Positions 1 through 13,000 of a DNA stretch of 64,000 nucleotides are shown here, piece after piece; the first letter of the stretch is position 1; each line of letters opens with the position of its first letter. Below the pieces are notes generated by a model, which ran no database searches, was not told the DNA's origin, and saw nothing but the letters and a program-made list of their open reading frames with translations. Source of the DNA: Isoetes taiwanensis. Taxonomy: Eukaryota; Streptophyta; Lycopodiopsida; Isoetales; Isoetaceae. The position numbers were made by a program, and so were the translations under genes. Where the stretch lies: assembly GCA_021234155.1 (NCBI GenBank), contig JAJEKV010000263.1:372001-436000 (forward strand). The letters are read 5' to 3'.

Positions 1-1730
1 ATTGACATTTCGCGAAGGTGATGGTAGCCATTTGCATTACTAACTCCTCCTTAGATGTTGAGCTCCTCTTGGACTAGGATCCAACTGGACACATGGACTC
101 TGAGGTTTCAGTGTAAAAACATATTGTTGCTAGGTTACTAGTAATTATAACTAGTTATGGTGCCCGGCATTGCCGGGCTTTAGTAGCAATTTGAAGAGGT
201 GGTTTTTCATTGTTTTATTTATGGTAACTTTTACAAAGATGATTTTATGGTCAGATGTTGTTGGGCTTCAGGAACCTTTGCAAATTTATGGTGTAACGTT
301 AAAGCAACAAAGCAAGACTATCTTTGTGATCTACATCTTAAACCACATTGTCATTATAGAAGTATATAGTTGCACATTGATGCGCATAACAACATTTCTT
401 ATCATTTGAATAGTATGTTTCATCTAAAATAATGTGAGTGCATAACAATGAATTTGGAAGAGAAGTTTGAATTTGAAGTTGGAAGAAAGAAATATGAATT
501 TAAATAGGCATTAAATAGGCATTGAAGTCAACCTTTAGTAGCCGCATTTCTATCCAGGGCAACATGACTGTGCTAGAAATAAAGCATACATCGACAATCG
601 CGCTTGTATAATTTTGAACACAATGCCTAGATCCATTTAATGTACGAACATAGAGATCAATGGTGAAACCCTTTTGTTGTTCCATGATGGTTTAATTCTA
701 TAGTTGAGTGGTAAAGTTGTTGAACATAGGTATCCAACAATGCCAAGCATAAGATGTTGTGTATGCCAAGTTTTTATTGAAAAAATAGAGTACAACATCA
801 CAAAGCTGTGTAATTTTGTAATGGATAAAGATTTACATAAAATCGATGATGAACACGGTTTTGTATATGTGGTAGCTTGGCTATTCTGATATCAAGCTAT
901 ATAGATTGCTGGGATATTTAGTTAACACAGTATCTCAATGTTACTACAACCACATCAAATCATTATGCTATTGAATACTGGACTGAAGATTGGCTTGTTG
1001 ACCTCGTGTGTTACAAACAACATGTGTCAACCATACTTCAAATCTAACATGACACGGCAATAATCTGCCATTCCAATAATTTGAAACCTTTTTCTCTCAT
1101 TTCAAAAGCTTGAAGCTCCGTCCAACACTTTTTCCAATCAAACCAGAGGTATAACAATAATCAATTCAAATGTGGAGAAATATCTAACAAATGGAAGATC
1201 CTAATGCATGCAGCATGTATAGAAAGAGTAGCATACCTCATGACACTGCAACTGCATGTGAAAGCATCCAATCAGGCATTTAATCATTCTACTCAAAAGT
1301 TATAGCTAACTGAACTTACTCAATTTCTGGGTAGGCATGATGAAAGTTGCTTCCCTCTTTCTGTGTTGATCCCTATAAGCATGACGAAAAGATTTTGCTT
1401 CAGAAGAAATTACAGCTAAAAAATGACGGTACAAAGAGTACTTAAACAAAAATCTCCAAAAGATTTACGTTGTTAATACTACATTCGCTATCAAAAATTC
1501 ATAGTGCAGGCTTTGAACTACCTAAAAGCCTGACTTGCAGGAATAGTCCAAACTGAGGCAATCTTATACAGATCATATAATTGTATATGAAAATACCAAA
1601 TTGGTCAAAGTCCTTAAACAAAAGTATCAAAATATAAGGAGATAATTAGGCCCATCCAAGGGCTTGCAGAATTTCAGCTAAGTCGCCTATCATATTCTAT
1701 ATTCCACCGTATACTAAGAAACAAAAGCAT
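1..1730. other. Intergenic sequence, nothing recognised
   Basis: AT-rich sequence with only short open frames on both strands. None shows a recognisable domain, codon bias or plausible splice pattern. I see no RNA gene and no clear transposon end. Confidence 0.5.
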
Positions 1731-1948
1731 AAAACATCAAGCGACAGCGTAGAAAAAGGACCATCCTAATTCTACACTAGGACGTCCAAGAGAGTAGTGC
1801 AAGAAAGAGCCATCCACCTATCGTATCTCAGATTTGCAGATGGGTGCACCTCTGCCATGTGGCTGTGTATCGTTCCCTTAAATAAATAAAGTCTATTTTT
1901 TATCTCTAAAAAAAACATCAAGAACACAGCGTAGAAAAAGGACCATCC
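1731..1948 (+). mobile_element. Tiny 5'-truncated LINE tail in a long target-site duplication
   Basis: An insert of about 145 bp ends in a retroposon-like tail (AATAAATAAA, then a T-rich stretch and a run of A). It is flanked by two near-identical copies of a roughly 36-bp sequence, at 1731-1766 and 1912-1948, each carrying the core GCGTAGAAAAAGGACCATCC. The second copy follows directly on the A-run. This is the arrangement expected of target-primed reverse transcription by a LINE, truncated to its last bases. The duplication is longer than the usual 7-20 bp. The LINE family cannot be named from so little sequence. Confidence 0.65.
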
Positions 1949-1989
1949 AAACTCAGCGTACCATCCAAACTCATGCATAACCACCCACC

Positions 1990-4063
1990 TCATTCATCAC
2001 CCTAAGGGTTGTGGTCGATCGGATTCAGCTTTTTCCCACTTTACCGCGCAGGTTTAAGGCACAAATTGATGGGAGTTTTTTGTGTGAACATGTTTTGCGC
2101 CAGACATTAAACTTCTCTGATCTATCTCAAGTCCTTGGCCGGGGATCGAGGGTCCTGTTTTCTTCCTCAAGCGTATTGGAAGGTAAAGGGCCCTCGGAAA
2201 CCCACCATTCTTGCATATGGTAAGTTTCTGCACCTAATGCTGCTCATTTCAAGTGGTTCTATCCGACGGAAGGAGATGTATGTTTTCAGCATTTTCGAGT
2301 GTGGAAGCTCCGGCTCTATATTTTGTTTCAGAACCGCACGCAGATTTCTTGTTTATCTGTCTAAAAAAATTAGCATGAGTACTGTGCAAAACTGCTGTGC
2401 TGAACATCTACCTATGACAAATGATGGGGATAGACTTTATTAAGCTCAATCCTGCTGCCGTTGTTTATAATCTTGAGAAATAGCAGGAACCTAGGAAATA
2501 ATAAACTTTACATTTTCAGCTTGTCCTGCTGGCCATGTGGTAGGTTTGGATATTGTCCTCTTTGTTTGCCATCTTTAGAGTCTTCCACATTAAACGTAAT
2601 TTATCTCAGATACTCCCCATGTTTTTTTTTTCATCAGCTAGTTATGCCGTGGAAATCACTTCTACAAACATGTCAAGTTAAATCTTTTGGAATCAGAAAT
2701 TTGTTGTGGAAATACCTCCTCGTTGAAAATTTCAAAGATGCAGATACCACTTTTGTGGCATGCATAAATTTACCCCATCCACAATTGCTACCTCATACAA
2801 ACCACATGCCGGCTCAGAGTAAGATAACAGTTTCTGAGATATTTCTATGACATGGTTATGTATGGACAAACTAGAGTGCGCATGCACCTCACTCGGAAAT
2901 GTTGGGATTTTAAAGTGGTGATAGCTTTAAGATGCTTATGAAGAACCAGAATGGAACTTTCAGGAGGTTCCTAGAGTGCTTAACATTGCAAAAACGTTAG
3001 CTGCACCTTGATGAGAAAGAGGAAACGACATAGAAGTTTCTAACAATGTCAATGGGGGACTTAAAGGAGATATTATGGATGGTCTCACCAGAAGAGTGTC
3101 AAGGTAAGCATCCTTCCATTCCATTCTATTTTTTTTATCAGATTTGTAATCTTAGATGAACTAGTTTGGTACAAGAAGTTAGAAGACGACCTCTTGGGTC
3201 TATAAGACCAATTAATGTAAATCTGATTTATAAATAGCTAGGGGTACTAAAATGCCACCTCGAAGTCGAAACATGTAAATGCTGGGAACGAAGTACCTTG
3301 CAGGTGGAACTAAGTATGGGGTGATTTTTGTTCTTTTCCTTCTATAAGGGCTGACTATGAGTCTGTTCTCCTCTAGAGACATGCTGTGCAGCCTTCGTTT
3401 GTTTTCTTTTGCACCATCGACATAGAAAGTGAATATTTCCATCTCCATAAGATCATGCCCCTGCTTGAAATCCATACCAGCCTGTTGTTTTTGGAAGGGT
3501 TCTCTTGTATAATTATTTCTTGGAGATAAGAGTTGCATTTTCTGGTCTATAAACCTTGTAGTTCACAATATACTGAAACAACCAACTTTGTTAGATGGTA
3601 AAGCTTGCAAATCCTTTTTGTGTAACTATAGATCTAGCTGCCTTGTCTGTTTTAATCTGAAGCTGATGGAGGAGACTCTAGACCCGCTCTAGACAGATTA
3701 CACGTCATGTGATAGATCCATATTTAAATATATAACCTACAAGGAGGAAAAGATTGGTTTTCATGTATCCCAGTTGTCAAGGAAATACATGCTGATTAGT
3801 GTACAACTACTGAACAGCAGCAACTTCTAGGGGTTTAGCTAAGGGGATTAACTTGAATTGAAAAAATTGCGGCGGAACTATTAGAAATACAACCTTTTTT
3901 TTCTCCTTTGTGGGATGTACAGAATTTCATTAGCAACCTCACGCTTTAAGGCCTTAGTTTCAAGTTCAAGTAAATCAGTTGTTCAATCAAAGATTCTATG
4001 GTACAGTAATAACTTCATGTAGTAACAGTTTGATATCACCATGGTATCTTCTGACCTGATAAG
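1990..4063 (+). other. Region upstream of LRRC9, possible 5' leader
   Basis: No coding exon is convincing here. Two good donor-like sites, GGTAAGTTTC near 2219 and AAGGTAAGCA near 3103, end stretches that could be non-coding leader exons spliced toward 4 kb. The ATG-initiated frame ending at 3103 does not continue in frame into the first LRRC9 exon. I see no definite TATA box. The promoter of LRRC9 probably lies in this interval, but its position is unresolved. Confidence 0.3.
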
Positions 4064-7000
4064 ATGTTGCCAGCTTTGCAGGACATCTGTGAATACAATG
4101 ACATCACTGAAAAGCAACTGGTTTCGTGCCCAGAGAGCATCCGCAGCGTGGAAATGTTCATGCACAATCTTTCCCGCATTTGTTGTATGTCCTTTTTTCC
4201 GAATCTGGTTTCTCTGTCATTGATACAGCAGAATATCAGCACAATTGAAGGGCTCCACAACTGTCCCTATCTGGAAACTCTCAGGCTGAGTGAGAATAAA
4301 ATTCAAAGGTACGTTTGGTGGTCTATTTTTGTTTCTTGCAGATCACCCCTTAAGTTTGTGTTCCACAGGATTGAAGGTCTTGATGGTTGCCAAAGACTTA
4401 GAGAGCTGTTCCTTCAAAGCAATTGCATTACCCAGATACGGAACTTGGGACATCTCAAGTCATTGGAGGTTCTCTGGCTGGCAGATAATGCAATAAAGCA
4501 AGTGGAGGGATTAGAATGTCTTGGAACATTAAGAGAGCTAAATCTAGCTTCCACTTGCATCAGCCAGTTGGGTGAGATTGTCAATCTTAAATTATTGGAG
4601 CATCTCAATGTTTCTGCAACGTCCGTGGGTTCATTTAAGGTAGGTCTTTAAGAGATCCTTACTTTTGAAAACAGAAACATCGTGCTTTACTTCATCTTGT
4701 TAAGATTGCACATTTGTTTCTTACAATAAAAAATTTGTAGTGTGAAAGAGAATGATCACAACAACAATATAGACGTAAGGCTGTGGCCAACTTATTCTGA
4801 AGCAGTTCACACACTTTTAGATGGGGATGCAATTGGCCTCTTACTAAGGGCAGCTACAAGAAATTTATGCATCTAGAGAATAAAGATAGAAATGTATTCA
4901 CAATCTCTTGTGGTCCAGGAGACGAAAATGATTACAACTTATGTAGGCACACTAAGTGACTATGGAAGTATGACAAACAAGCCTCATGCACTTGCCAAAA
5001 ATCTCTATTTAAAACTGCCAGTTTAGTTGAAGACATCTGCAAAAACATGTAGGAATTGATCAATAAGCGTTGTTCATCTCCTACTTCCTCCGAACCACAT
5101 ATCATGCACATTCTTTTGGATCGTTGGATTTTATGCCATCTACCACTTTCAATTTGCAGGTGAAGGGAACTAACCCTCATCCTGCAGCTGTGGTGACTAG
5201 ATGTGACAGTTAGGTTATCCAAAAGGTCTGTATTAGTCCATCTTTCCTTGGGCATTTGACCACATCCTGCCTGCCATCTTATCTGCAATTAGCTCGCGGA
5301 TACCTAATGCATTTGTGGGTGGGTCATGATGCAAGATGATACGCCATCTATTTGCCCATTTCGTACCATCTTGATACCATCCCTTTTGAGTAGATTCCTG
5401 TAATGCCATAAAAGGCAATCTGTCAGTAGACATAGCCGACAGCCACACGAACAAAAGGAACTGAAAGGCTTCCCCTTCCATTTCATTAGGGTATTCCTAT
5501 TTCAGTTAACAGGGTATGGCGTCTGCACCTCAATTCCTGATTCACTTACAGTGAATTGCTTTTGCACCAATTTGATATTTTCCCATTCCTTTCTTGCCAA
5601 TATCTAATATCTATTTGATCTTATATTATATTTATCTGGAAATTTTTTGCAAGACAAGCCTGTAAAGGAAACCACTTAATCTGATTAAATTAACCATTAT
5701 GCTTGAACTTGGTCATGTTGCAGTTTAAGTTGGCGCTCGTATTTGATGCTGCCAGAATGTAAAAATGGCCCTGTTCTTGTTAAAATTTTCACTTCCTCTA
5801 TTCAAAAGAAGGAATTCTTTCTATTACATTCTGATGCTTTTGCAGAAATATTAGCATTTCTTAGCCCTTCTTTGTTGTTCAGAATGGCCTCAACCTTTGT
5901 TAATGGCCTCAACCTTTGTTATTCAATGATACAACGGAGATAGTCCCATTCTCTAAAGCCCCATTCTTTTACAGCTGGGTCTCTTTGGCAGAAAACATGT
6001 GTTTTCTTAGAAGTGTTGTATATGCAGGAAATTGGGAAACTGACGAGGTTAAAGAATTTGAAAGATCTTCGTTTTTCTGATCCAAATTGGGGCGAGAGTC
6101 CAATTTCTACACTTCACAACTATCAGGTAATATTGAGGCTTCCTAGCATGATCAAGAGTAAGCTCTTTTATGCCATTTTATGCCTTGCAGACATATGTAT
6201 TATATCGTCTCCATCATCTTCAAAGTTTAGACTCACATGAATTAGACTGTGAAGCTAAGCAAACAGCAAAGGCAACATATGCACGAAAAAGAGTGTATTA
6301 TAATATGTGCATCAAGTCTCTTCAGCTCAATAAAGACAATATATCAACACTTGCAATAAAGAATGAATCCAAACGAGCAAAGGGTCTGCAGCGGTGAGTG
6401 AGGTGTTATTGTTTTTAAAAGCCAAGGCTTGAAAAGAATTAAAACCATTAACATACTTCTGCGTTCTAGTGTAAATTCACTTCTCTGATAGATATTTTTA
6501 ATATTAGGTTGGTGTTATTATCTGGGTTAGTTCTTTTGAGAAGCATGACCTTCTAAGAGGTAATTGTAAACATAACTCACTGCTTGGCTTGTATCAAGAA
6601 GAGTACAGCTTGTTACGGCAAGCTTTTGTTTTTAGGATGTCGTGAGGAAACATAGTGGCCAATCTATAAAACCGTGAATTTGGGGCACAATTATGTAAAT
6701 GAGAACATCCAGTAATTCAAGGCATTGGTAAGACCCAATGACGATGGTTATAGTAGATAGAAAACATGCAATGCAGAAAACACTCGGTTATCTAAGGTCC
6801 ATTAAGTATCTTATTACGCCCAATGCTCTGAATAGTAGGTTCTGGTTTAATCGTAATATCTATGGGAAATTCTAAGGATATGTTTTTAGTATTTCAATTT
6901 TATCTTCCTGTTTATGCAGGACTCTAATAAAATTAGTCAAGGTGCAGAAGGATCTGAATCAGCAAATGAGGCAAGCGTCAGAGTTCTGCAAGTTCTTAAA

Positions 7001-10000
7001 GGCTTCCGGACCAAAAACTGAGGACGTCAAGTGGCATGGTTGGTGGTCACAGATGAGAGAAGCTAAAGTTGATTTGGAAACGCAGATACTACATGCAAAA
7101 GGAAGGCTTGAATTTGTACGGGAGGAAATACATGCTATTAAGGCTAGGGAGAAGACTGCAGTTGATCGTAAGATACATTGGCTGAAGGTTGAGCTTGATA
7201 CTGGTTTGTGACTTCTCTTTCTGTGCGAGTTAACATTATATCTTTGCAGTATGTTGGGATCTTATGTATGTCATTTGTGTATTTCATTTGTCATGTATTT
7301 AACCAACCTATTCTTGTTGCACTTTGGCAATATTGGACTGCCAAGGACTATTTAACTCATATTGGATAAACTTCATCATGGAGTTTGATACATCAGCCCT
7401 TTCTGGAAATTACATGAAGAAAGATCTACTATGTTCTTACCTATATCTAATGGGTAAAGTCTGGGCAAATTCATTTTGAAATTTTGCAGCTTGTGGTGCC
7501 TGATTTGAAGATTAAGAGTATCCTCCATGTTCTTGGGATTGCAGTCCAGAAATGAATGTCAGTAACATGGAATTTTTTTAATAGGTGGCAATATTCGTAT
7601 GGAGATTGGTAATCCAAAGGACATTTGGTTCAAGAATTGTCAGAACCTCATTGTATCAAGGTTTTCCCCAATAGATTATGCATCTTTTGGTATAACTGGG
7701 GTGAGGGTGCTCAAAGTCATACGCATTCACAACCGCTTTTTGCAAGATCGCTGGGAGAAAAGCTATGAGGCAAAGGTGCCATTTTTGAGCCCATTAAGCA
7801 CATAAGATAATGAATTGAAGAAGTTAATTTTATAAAAATGGTTGTATGACGAAATAATGAATGATATAGTCATTGGACATAAAGTCCTTCCTTTGAATTT
7901 TTTTTCCTGAATGGCCAGCAATAGGTTTGTGGTACTACCTACCTAGACCATCTGGCTCTGCCCCGAAAGGGATACCTATGAGAGTTTCGAGAAGAAACAG
8001 TCCTTTATAAGAAAGAACAAGGCGGATCACCTCATAGTTTCAACCAGCGGCTAGGAAAAAGACACGTTTCTTGATTTTGAATGTTTCAGTTTTTTATTTT
8101 ATTTTATGCACGTAACTAGACCTCCCTGGAGGTAATTCTGGTTTCCGCTTACTTTCAGCACTAATGAAGAAAAAAGGTCTCTTTCAAACATCTTCTTTCT
8201 GGGCCAAGAACTGTGGGAGCGGATCTTAAGTGATTTGCATGGATGCTTTGAAACATACTGGCAGCACAGTATCACACTAGTGAAAATTGCTTAAGGTCTG
8301 TTCCCGCAGTTCATTGTTCTCGTTGCATTGGGATCATCAGCATATCATGGTACAGAGCAGTGTTTTAAACTACCGTCATCTTATGTATTTGTCTATGTCA
8401 TCCCTGTTTCATGTGTCTTTGCTCTTTCATGCATCCATCCTCATGTTTGGATCATGATATATCTGTTTTTGCTGCACTTGAGTCTGAAAATCTTGTGAAT
8501 CTTTATTTGTACCTAAATAGGATACCTTTCTCTTGTGAACAACTTCTTACATGAATATAAATTCAAATCTTAAAGCTAAAAGTTTCAACCATTCTCAAAC
8601 ACAACATTTGATGCCATCACACTCAGGCGGTGCGGCCACGCAAACGATATGTGGAGTATTTACTATATGGCGAAGGTTTACAATCTGCTGATGAGTTTCA
8701 ATATATTATAGAGGAAGGATTTCCCTTTGTTCCCGGCCAGCAGAGTCATGGTTGCCAAGGTCCCGTTCTCCTTTCAAACTCCATCGGGATAGCAGATGTG
8801 CGAAGGCTACAGGTAATGAAGAGTTTCTAAACTGGGTAAAGTTGATGGGATTATTGGATGGGGGATAGGGCCTTTTATGCGAATAAATTGGGCATGATTC
8901 TAGGTCGTGTAAGAAGTGGAGCCTTATTTTTGCGATAAATTGGGCGTCCTATCTTAAAAGTTTATGGATTTGAAATAAGGTAATGACTGAGTCTCTGAAA
9001 GTGTCCTTCTAGTAAGAAGAAAATAGTGCCTCTTATCAGCTATATCAGGCACAATAGATTCTTTGTTATAGGCAGTCAGTTACTTAGAGTGAAACATTAC
9101 TCACATCATACTTGTTGACCCCAGCCCTGTGTAATGTCAATATGCTTTATTCTCTTGCTTTCTTTGGCTTAATATTTTCTTCTTGCTGAAACCTAGTTCA
9201 TGTGATTCCATACGTACATATTATCAGTTTCCGAATTAAGATTCTAATGGTATCTCGAAAAAGGTTCTATCGTGGTACCTTTATAGATGTCATTAGTATG
9301 AGTTAAGATCGTTAGGCTCGTATGGTATTGGATTTAGGAAAATAATTGTTTATGCTAGAATTTAGTTTTTGGTGTGGATAATGGATGAGGTCCAGCAATA
9401 TTTGTTTCACATAATATAATGAAGCTACTGTCCATGGGCATATTTGTCCATATTCACTCTGAACTTACGCATGCTCATTGGAGAGTTAAAAAAAACAATT
9501 GCAGGCTTGACATTAGGGTAATCATGTACGTAGTTTTAGGACTCATGTTTGTACCAAGTTTTTGAAGTCTAAATTTCAATCTGTATAGGTCATTGCCGAG
9601 GAAATTCAGTCAGAGAGCTTCTGGCGTTTCAAAGCAACTGGGTGGTTATTAGTTGTGAAAGCATACCTGGGATTCTCAGTTCAAGACCTTAGTGGTACTA
9701 TGCATTGAGTAACTCTTCTTTTTTCAAATTTCGTTGCTTTCAAAGGAAGTCATTGGCGACGTGATCAGCACATAACTTAAAGCATGTTGGTTTTAGCAGT
9801 GAATTCAGCACCTCCGTTAGCAAGGAAATCTACACATCCAGGTGCAGATTCTGTTTATCGATTGCATCCAACAGATACAACCCAGCGATCATGGTTTGTT
9901 TTCGACTCCACCCTTGTTGTTCCTGAATACCTCGTTGAATTCCAGTACAACTACAAGAATAAACCCGAACTTGCATATTGTGAGAACTTTTCTATAAAGC

Positions 10001-13000
10001 AGAAACCAGGATTTGTAGGTAATGGAGATGAAAGTGAGGAAAGCGGTAACGGTAACTGGCATTGCATTCCCTTTGGAGACCCCACCCAGGTTGCAAGGGA
10101 GTTGTCCATCCCATTTATTGATGCTGATGGAAATGTGCCTGATTCATGTGCTAACGAAGTTGAATCACCTGATTATCATCATTGTAATGGGAAGAGCATA
10201 ACTTTATGTTCTGACCTGATACTGAAAAAAAGCAAAGCTGCAGATGTTTCAAAAATTACATGTCTCAATCTGCACAATAATAATATATCTGATATAAAGA
10301 TGCTCAAGGGCCTTGAGAATCTGGAAGTGTTGGAGTTATCTTTTAACAAGATAGTGAAGATTAAAGGATTGGATAGCCTGAAGTTCTTAAAGAAATTAGA
10401 CTTGAGTTATAATTTGGTGAAGAGAATAGAAGGCCTAAGTGGTCTCAAAAGCCTGGCAGTCTTGCACCTAGCTGGCAATGAGATTTGGTGCACTGAAGAT
10501 TTAAAGACATTACATTCACAGGTATAGCTGAGAGCTCTGGTTGGCTTTTGATACTTGCCACTTTTAATATTTTGTCTGCATTTTTTTTCTATTTGTTTCT
10601 GACAGGTTCCTGGGCTTCTGGAGCTAAGTCTTGAAAATAACCCATTGGATGAACATTTTGGATATCGTGAGATGGTTATAGAGCAACTTCCATCAGTATC
10701 AATTTTGGATTCTATTCCTGTTATTTGTGGTGAGTGACATCTATTGATATGATACCTTCTAAGAAGCATGCATGCGTGGACGCAGAAGAAATAAATAGAA
10801 ACACAAACTAATGTAATGAAATTACATATAAAGCTTGTGGATGCATATCATCAGCCAGGGTTTGTTATCAGATTTTAAAATTCTAGGATCATTGCTACAT
10901 TGAAGGAAATTGATGAGCCGAGAAAAGTTTCAATTAGTTTTATAGGTGTTGCATCTTCTAGTTTTAAGGAATTATCCCAACATCAGTGTTCTTTCACATT
11001 GTCTGATTCAGGACACCACATGATGCTTATTTATAAGTAACGCATTGGCACATGTTCTTTTAGGGCACATCGATATTGTTCTCACTTTTACATGGAAAAA
11101 TATGAAGGGCATTTTTAGCAAGCAATGGGTTGAATAACATATTCTAGCGAATTTTAGCACTGAGTTCTAATATGCTTTTTAAAATGAATCTATTGCGATC
11201 CCAAGATCAAAAGAAAACTATATATTTGAGGAAGCAAATGGAGGGATCTCAATTGAATATATAGATTATTGATTTTTACTTGTTTAGTTACGTTGAGCCA
11301 AATTAAGGAAGTGGATATCTATTTACATTATAACTAACATATATACTAAAAGGATTTTTCTTAAAGCATCGCATGTGGAATTATTTTACGTTTGGTTTAC
11401 CTTCGGCAGAACCACGCACTTGTCAAACAGTTTGGAAGACTTTCGCCCTGCAAAATTCATTCTCAGCATGGAAATTCACCATGCCATCTGCACCTTGTAC
11501 AGTTCAAAATGATTTGCAGTTTGAAGACAAAGCTAACAGGAAAGGAGAGGACAGCAACAAAAGAGAATATTCTGAACATGGCTTGGAAAAAGATTTGCCT
11601 CAAGCAGCACTAGAAGATGAAGCAGAAACTGTTGTTGAAACCATGGCATGCCCAGATGAGCTAGAAGAACTAAATTTCGAAGGCCAAGGCTTGAAATCTA
11701 TGAATGGCTTGGGAAAGTTTTGTAACTTACGACGTCTCATTCTTTCTCACAATAGCATTTCAACTCTCGAAGGCTTGGAAGTTTTCCCAATGCTTGAGGA
11801 GCTGATGCTTGACAATAACAACCTTCAGCAGGTTTCCACAAAAAAAAAAAAAAAAAAAAAACCTTCCCTCCCCGGGTTCCCCTGTGAGTGGCAGACCAAG
11901 ATGCACTGTATCTTGTGTTGATTTTGTAGTCCTGTGTGTATGCAAAGTTTGGGGTATAGGCTTTTCTAGATAAGAGAAGGCTTAGCGGAAGTTTTTCACA
12001 TAGAGTTAGGAGTAAAAGTACGACACATTTGTGTAGCACTGTGCAAGTTCCTATCCTGTGGGCAGAAGGAAAGGCCTCAATAAGCCAAGTTATGAACGTA
12101 ATTTTTGGATTAGTCTAGAGGGAAAAACATGACGTACAAGGAACTTGGCATTTGCAAGAGGTGGCATACCTGAAAGAAGAAATATCTGTGAGACTAGGAC
12201 ATATCATTCTTTTGGGATTGTTCTATGCCTGGCCAAAAGACTCATCTGGCACAAAGTGGGCCAGTATCTTAGTGGCAGAGCACTTGGTGGCTTGCAAGAG
12301 AAAAGTTCTTGAAGCAATATTCAGCATCCTCAGCTCTTCAAGGTTGGCTCGTTCCTGGTCCAAGTGGAGTGCACTGATGGAAAGGGCTTGGATTTAAAGG
12401 GAAGTGCTGGAACCGGTTCCATTACAGGGAAGTGTTGGAATTCACAGCATGCCCATTAGGGAGGGGGGTTGGAATCTATGGTAATAAGCAGTGTATATAA
12501 TGCTTTGGCAAAAGTATGGCCAAGGTTTGGGCCTACGAGTATCTAAATGGTAAGAGTATATTTTTTTAATAGAGCTGAAACAAGCAGTCTTGCCCTGTTT
12601 CCTGCATCAGAAGAGAGTGATGAGGAGACAAATCTAACAGAAAGATGAAGTCCCAAAGGAGTGATGCCACTGCGGAAAAGAAAGAACCAGGCGATGAAGA
12701 AGAAATTGTAACAGGCATCCTGCCAATTACGCTTACGATCCATTATGTTTCACTTCATCCATGCTTCTTCTTTTTTTATTATATGATTCCTTTTTGCCAT
12801 AATTGTTGTAAAATCTTGTACTTATAATTCTCCGATAGATTCTACCGTCTTTTTGTCTTTTTTTTCCTTTTTTGACTTTTCAAACTCTACACTTTTCCTT
12901 CTGAGTGAACAATCATTTGCAGGTCAACTGCTCTCCCAAGTCACATGCGTTATGGAAGCTGGATGCAAGCAATAATGCCTTGACATCGTGTGAGAGCTTT

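Noticed and set aside
3046-3103. Upstream coding exon of LRRC9
   Set aside because: It has a good donor, but its phase does not join to the 4081 acceptor without an immediate stop. At most it is part of a leader.
11832-11870. Continuation of the LRRC9 exon 11 frame into a poly-lysine stretch
   Set aside because: The lysines come from an A-run just inside intron 11. Splicing at CAG/GTTTCC restores the LRR register with the exon at 12923.
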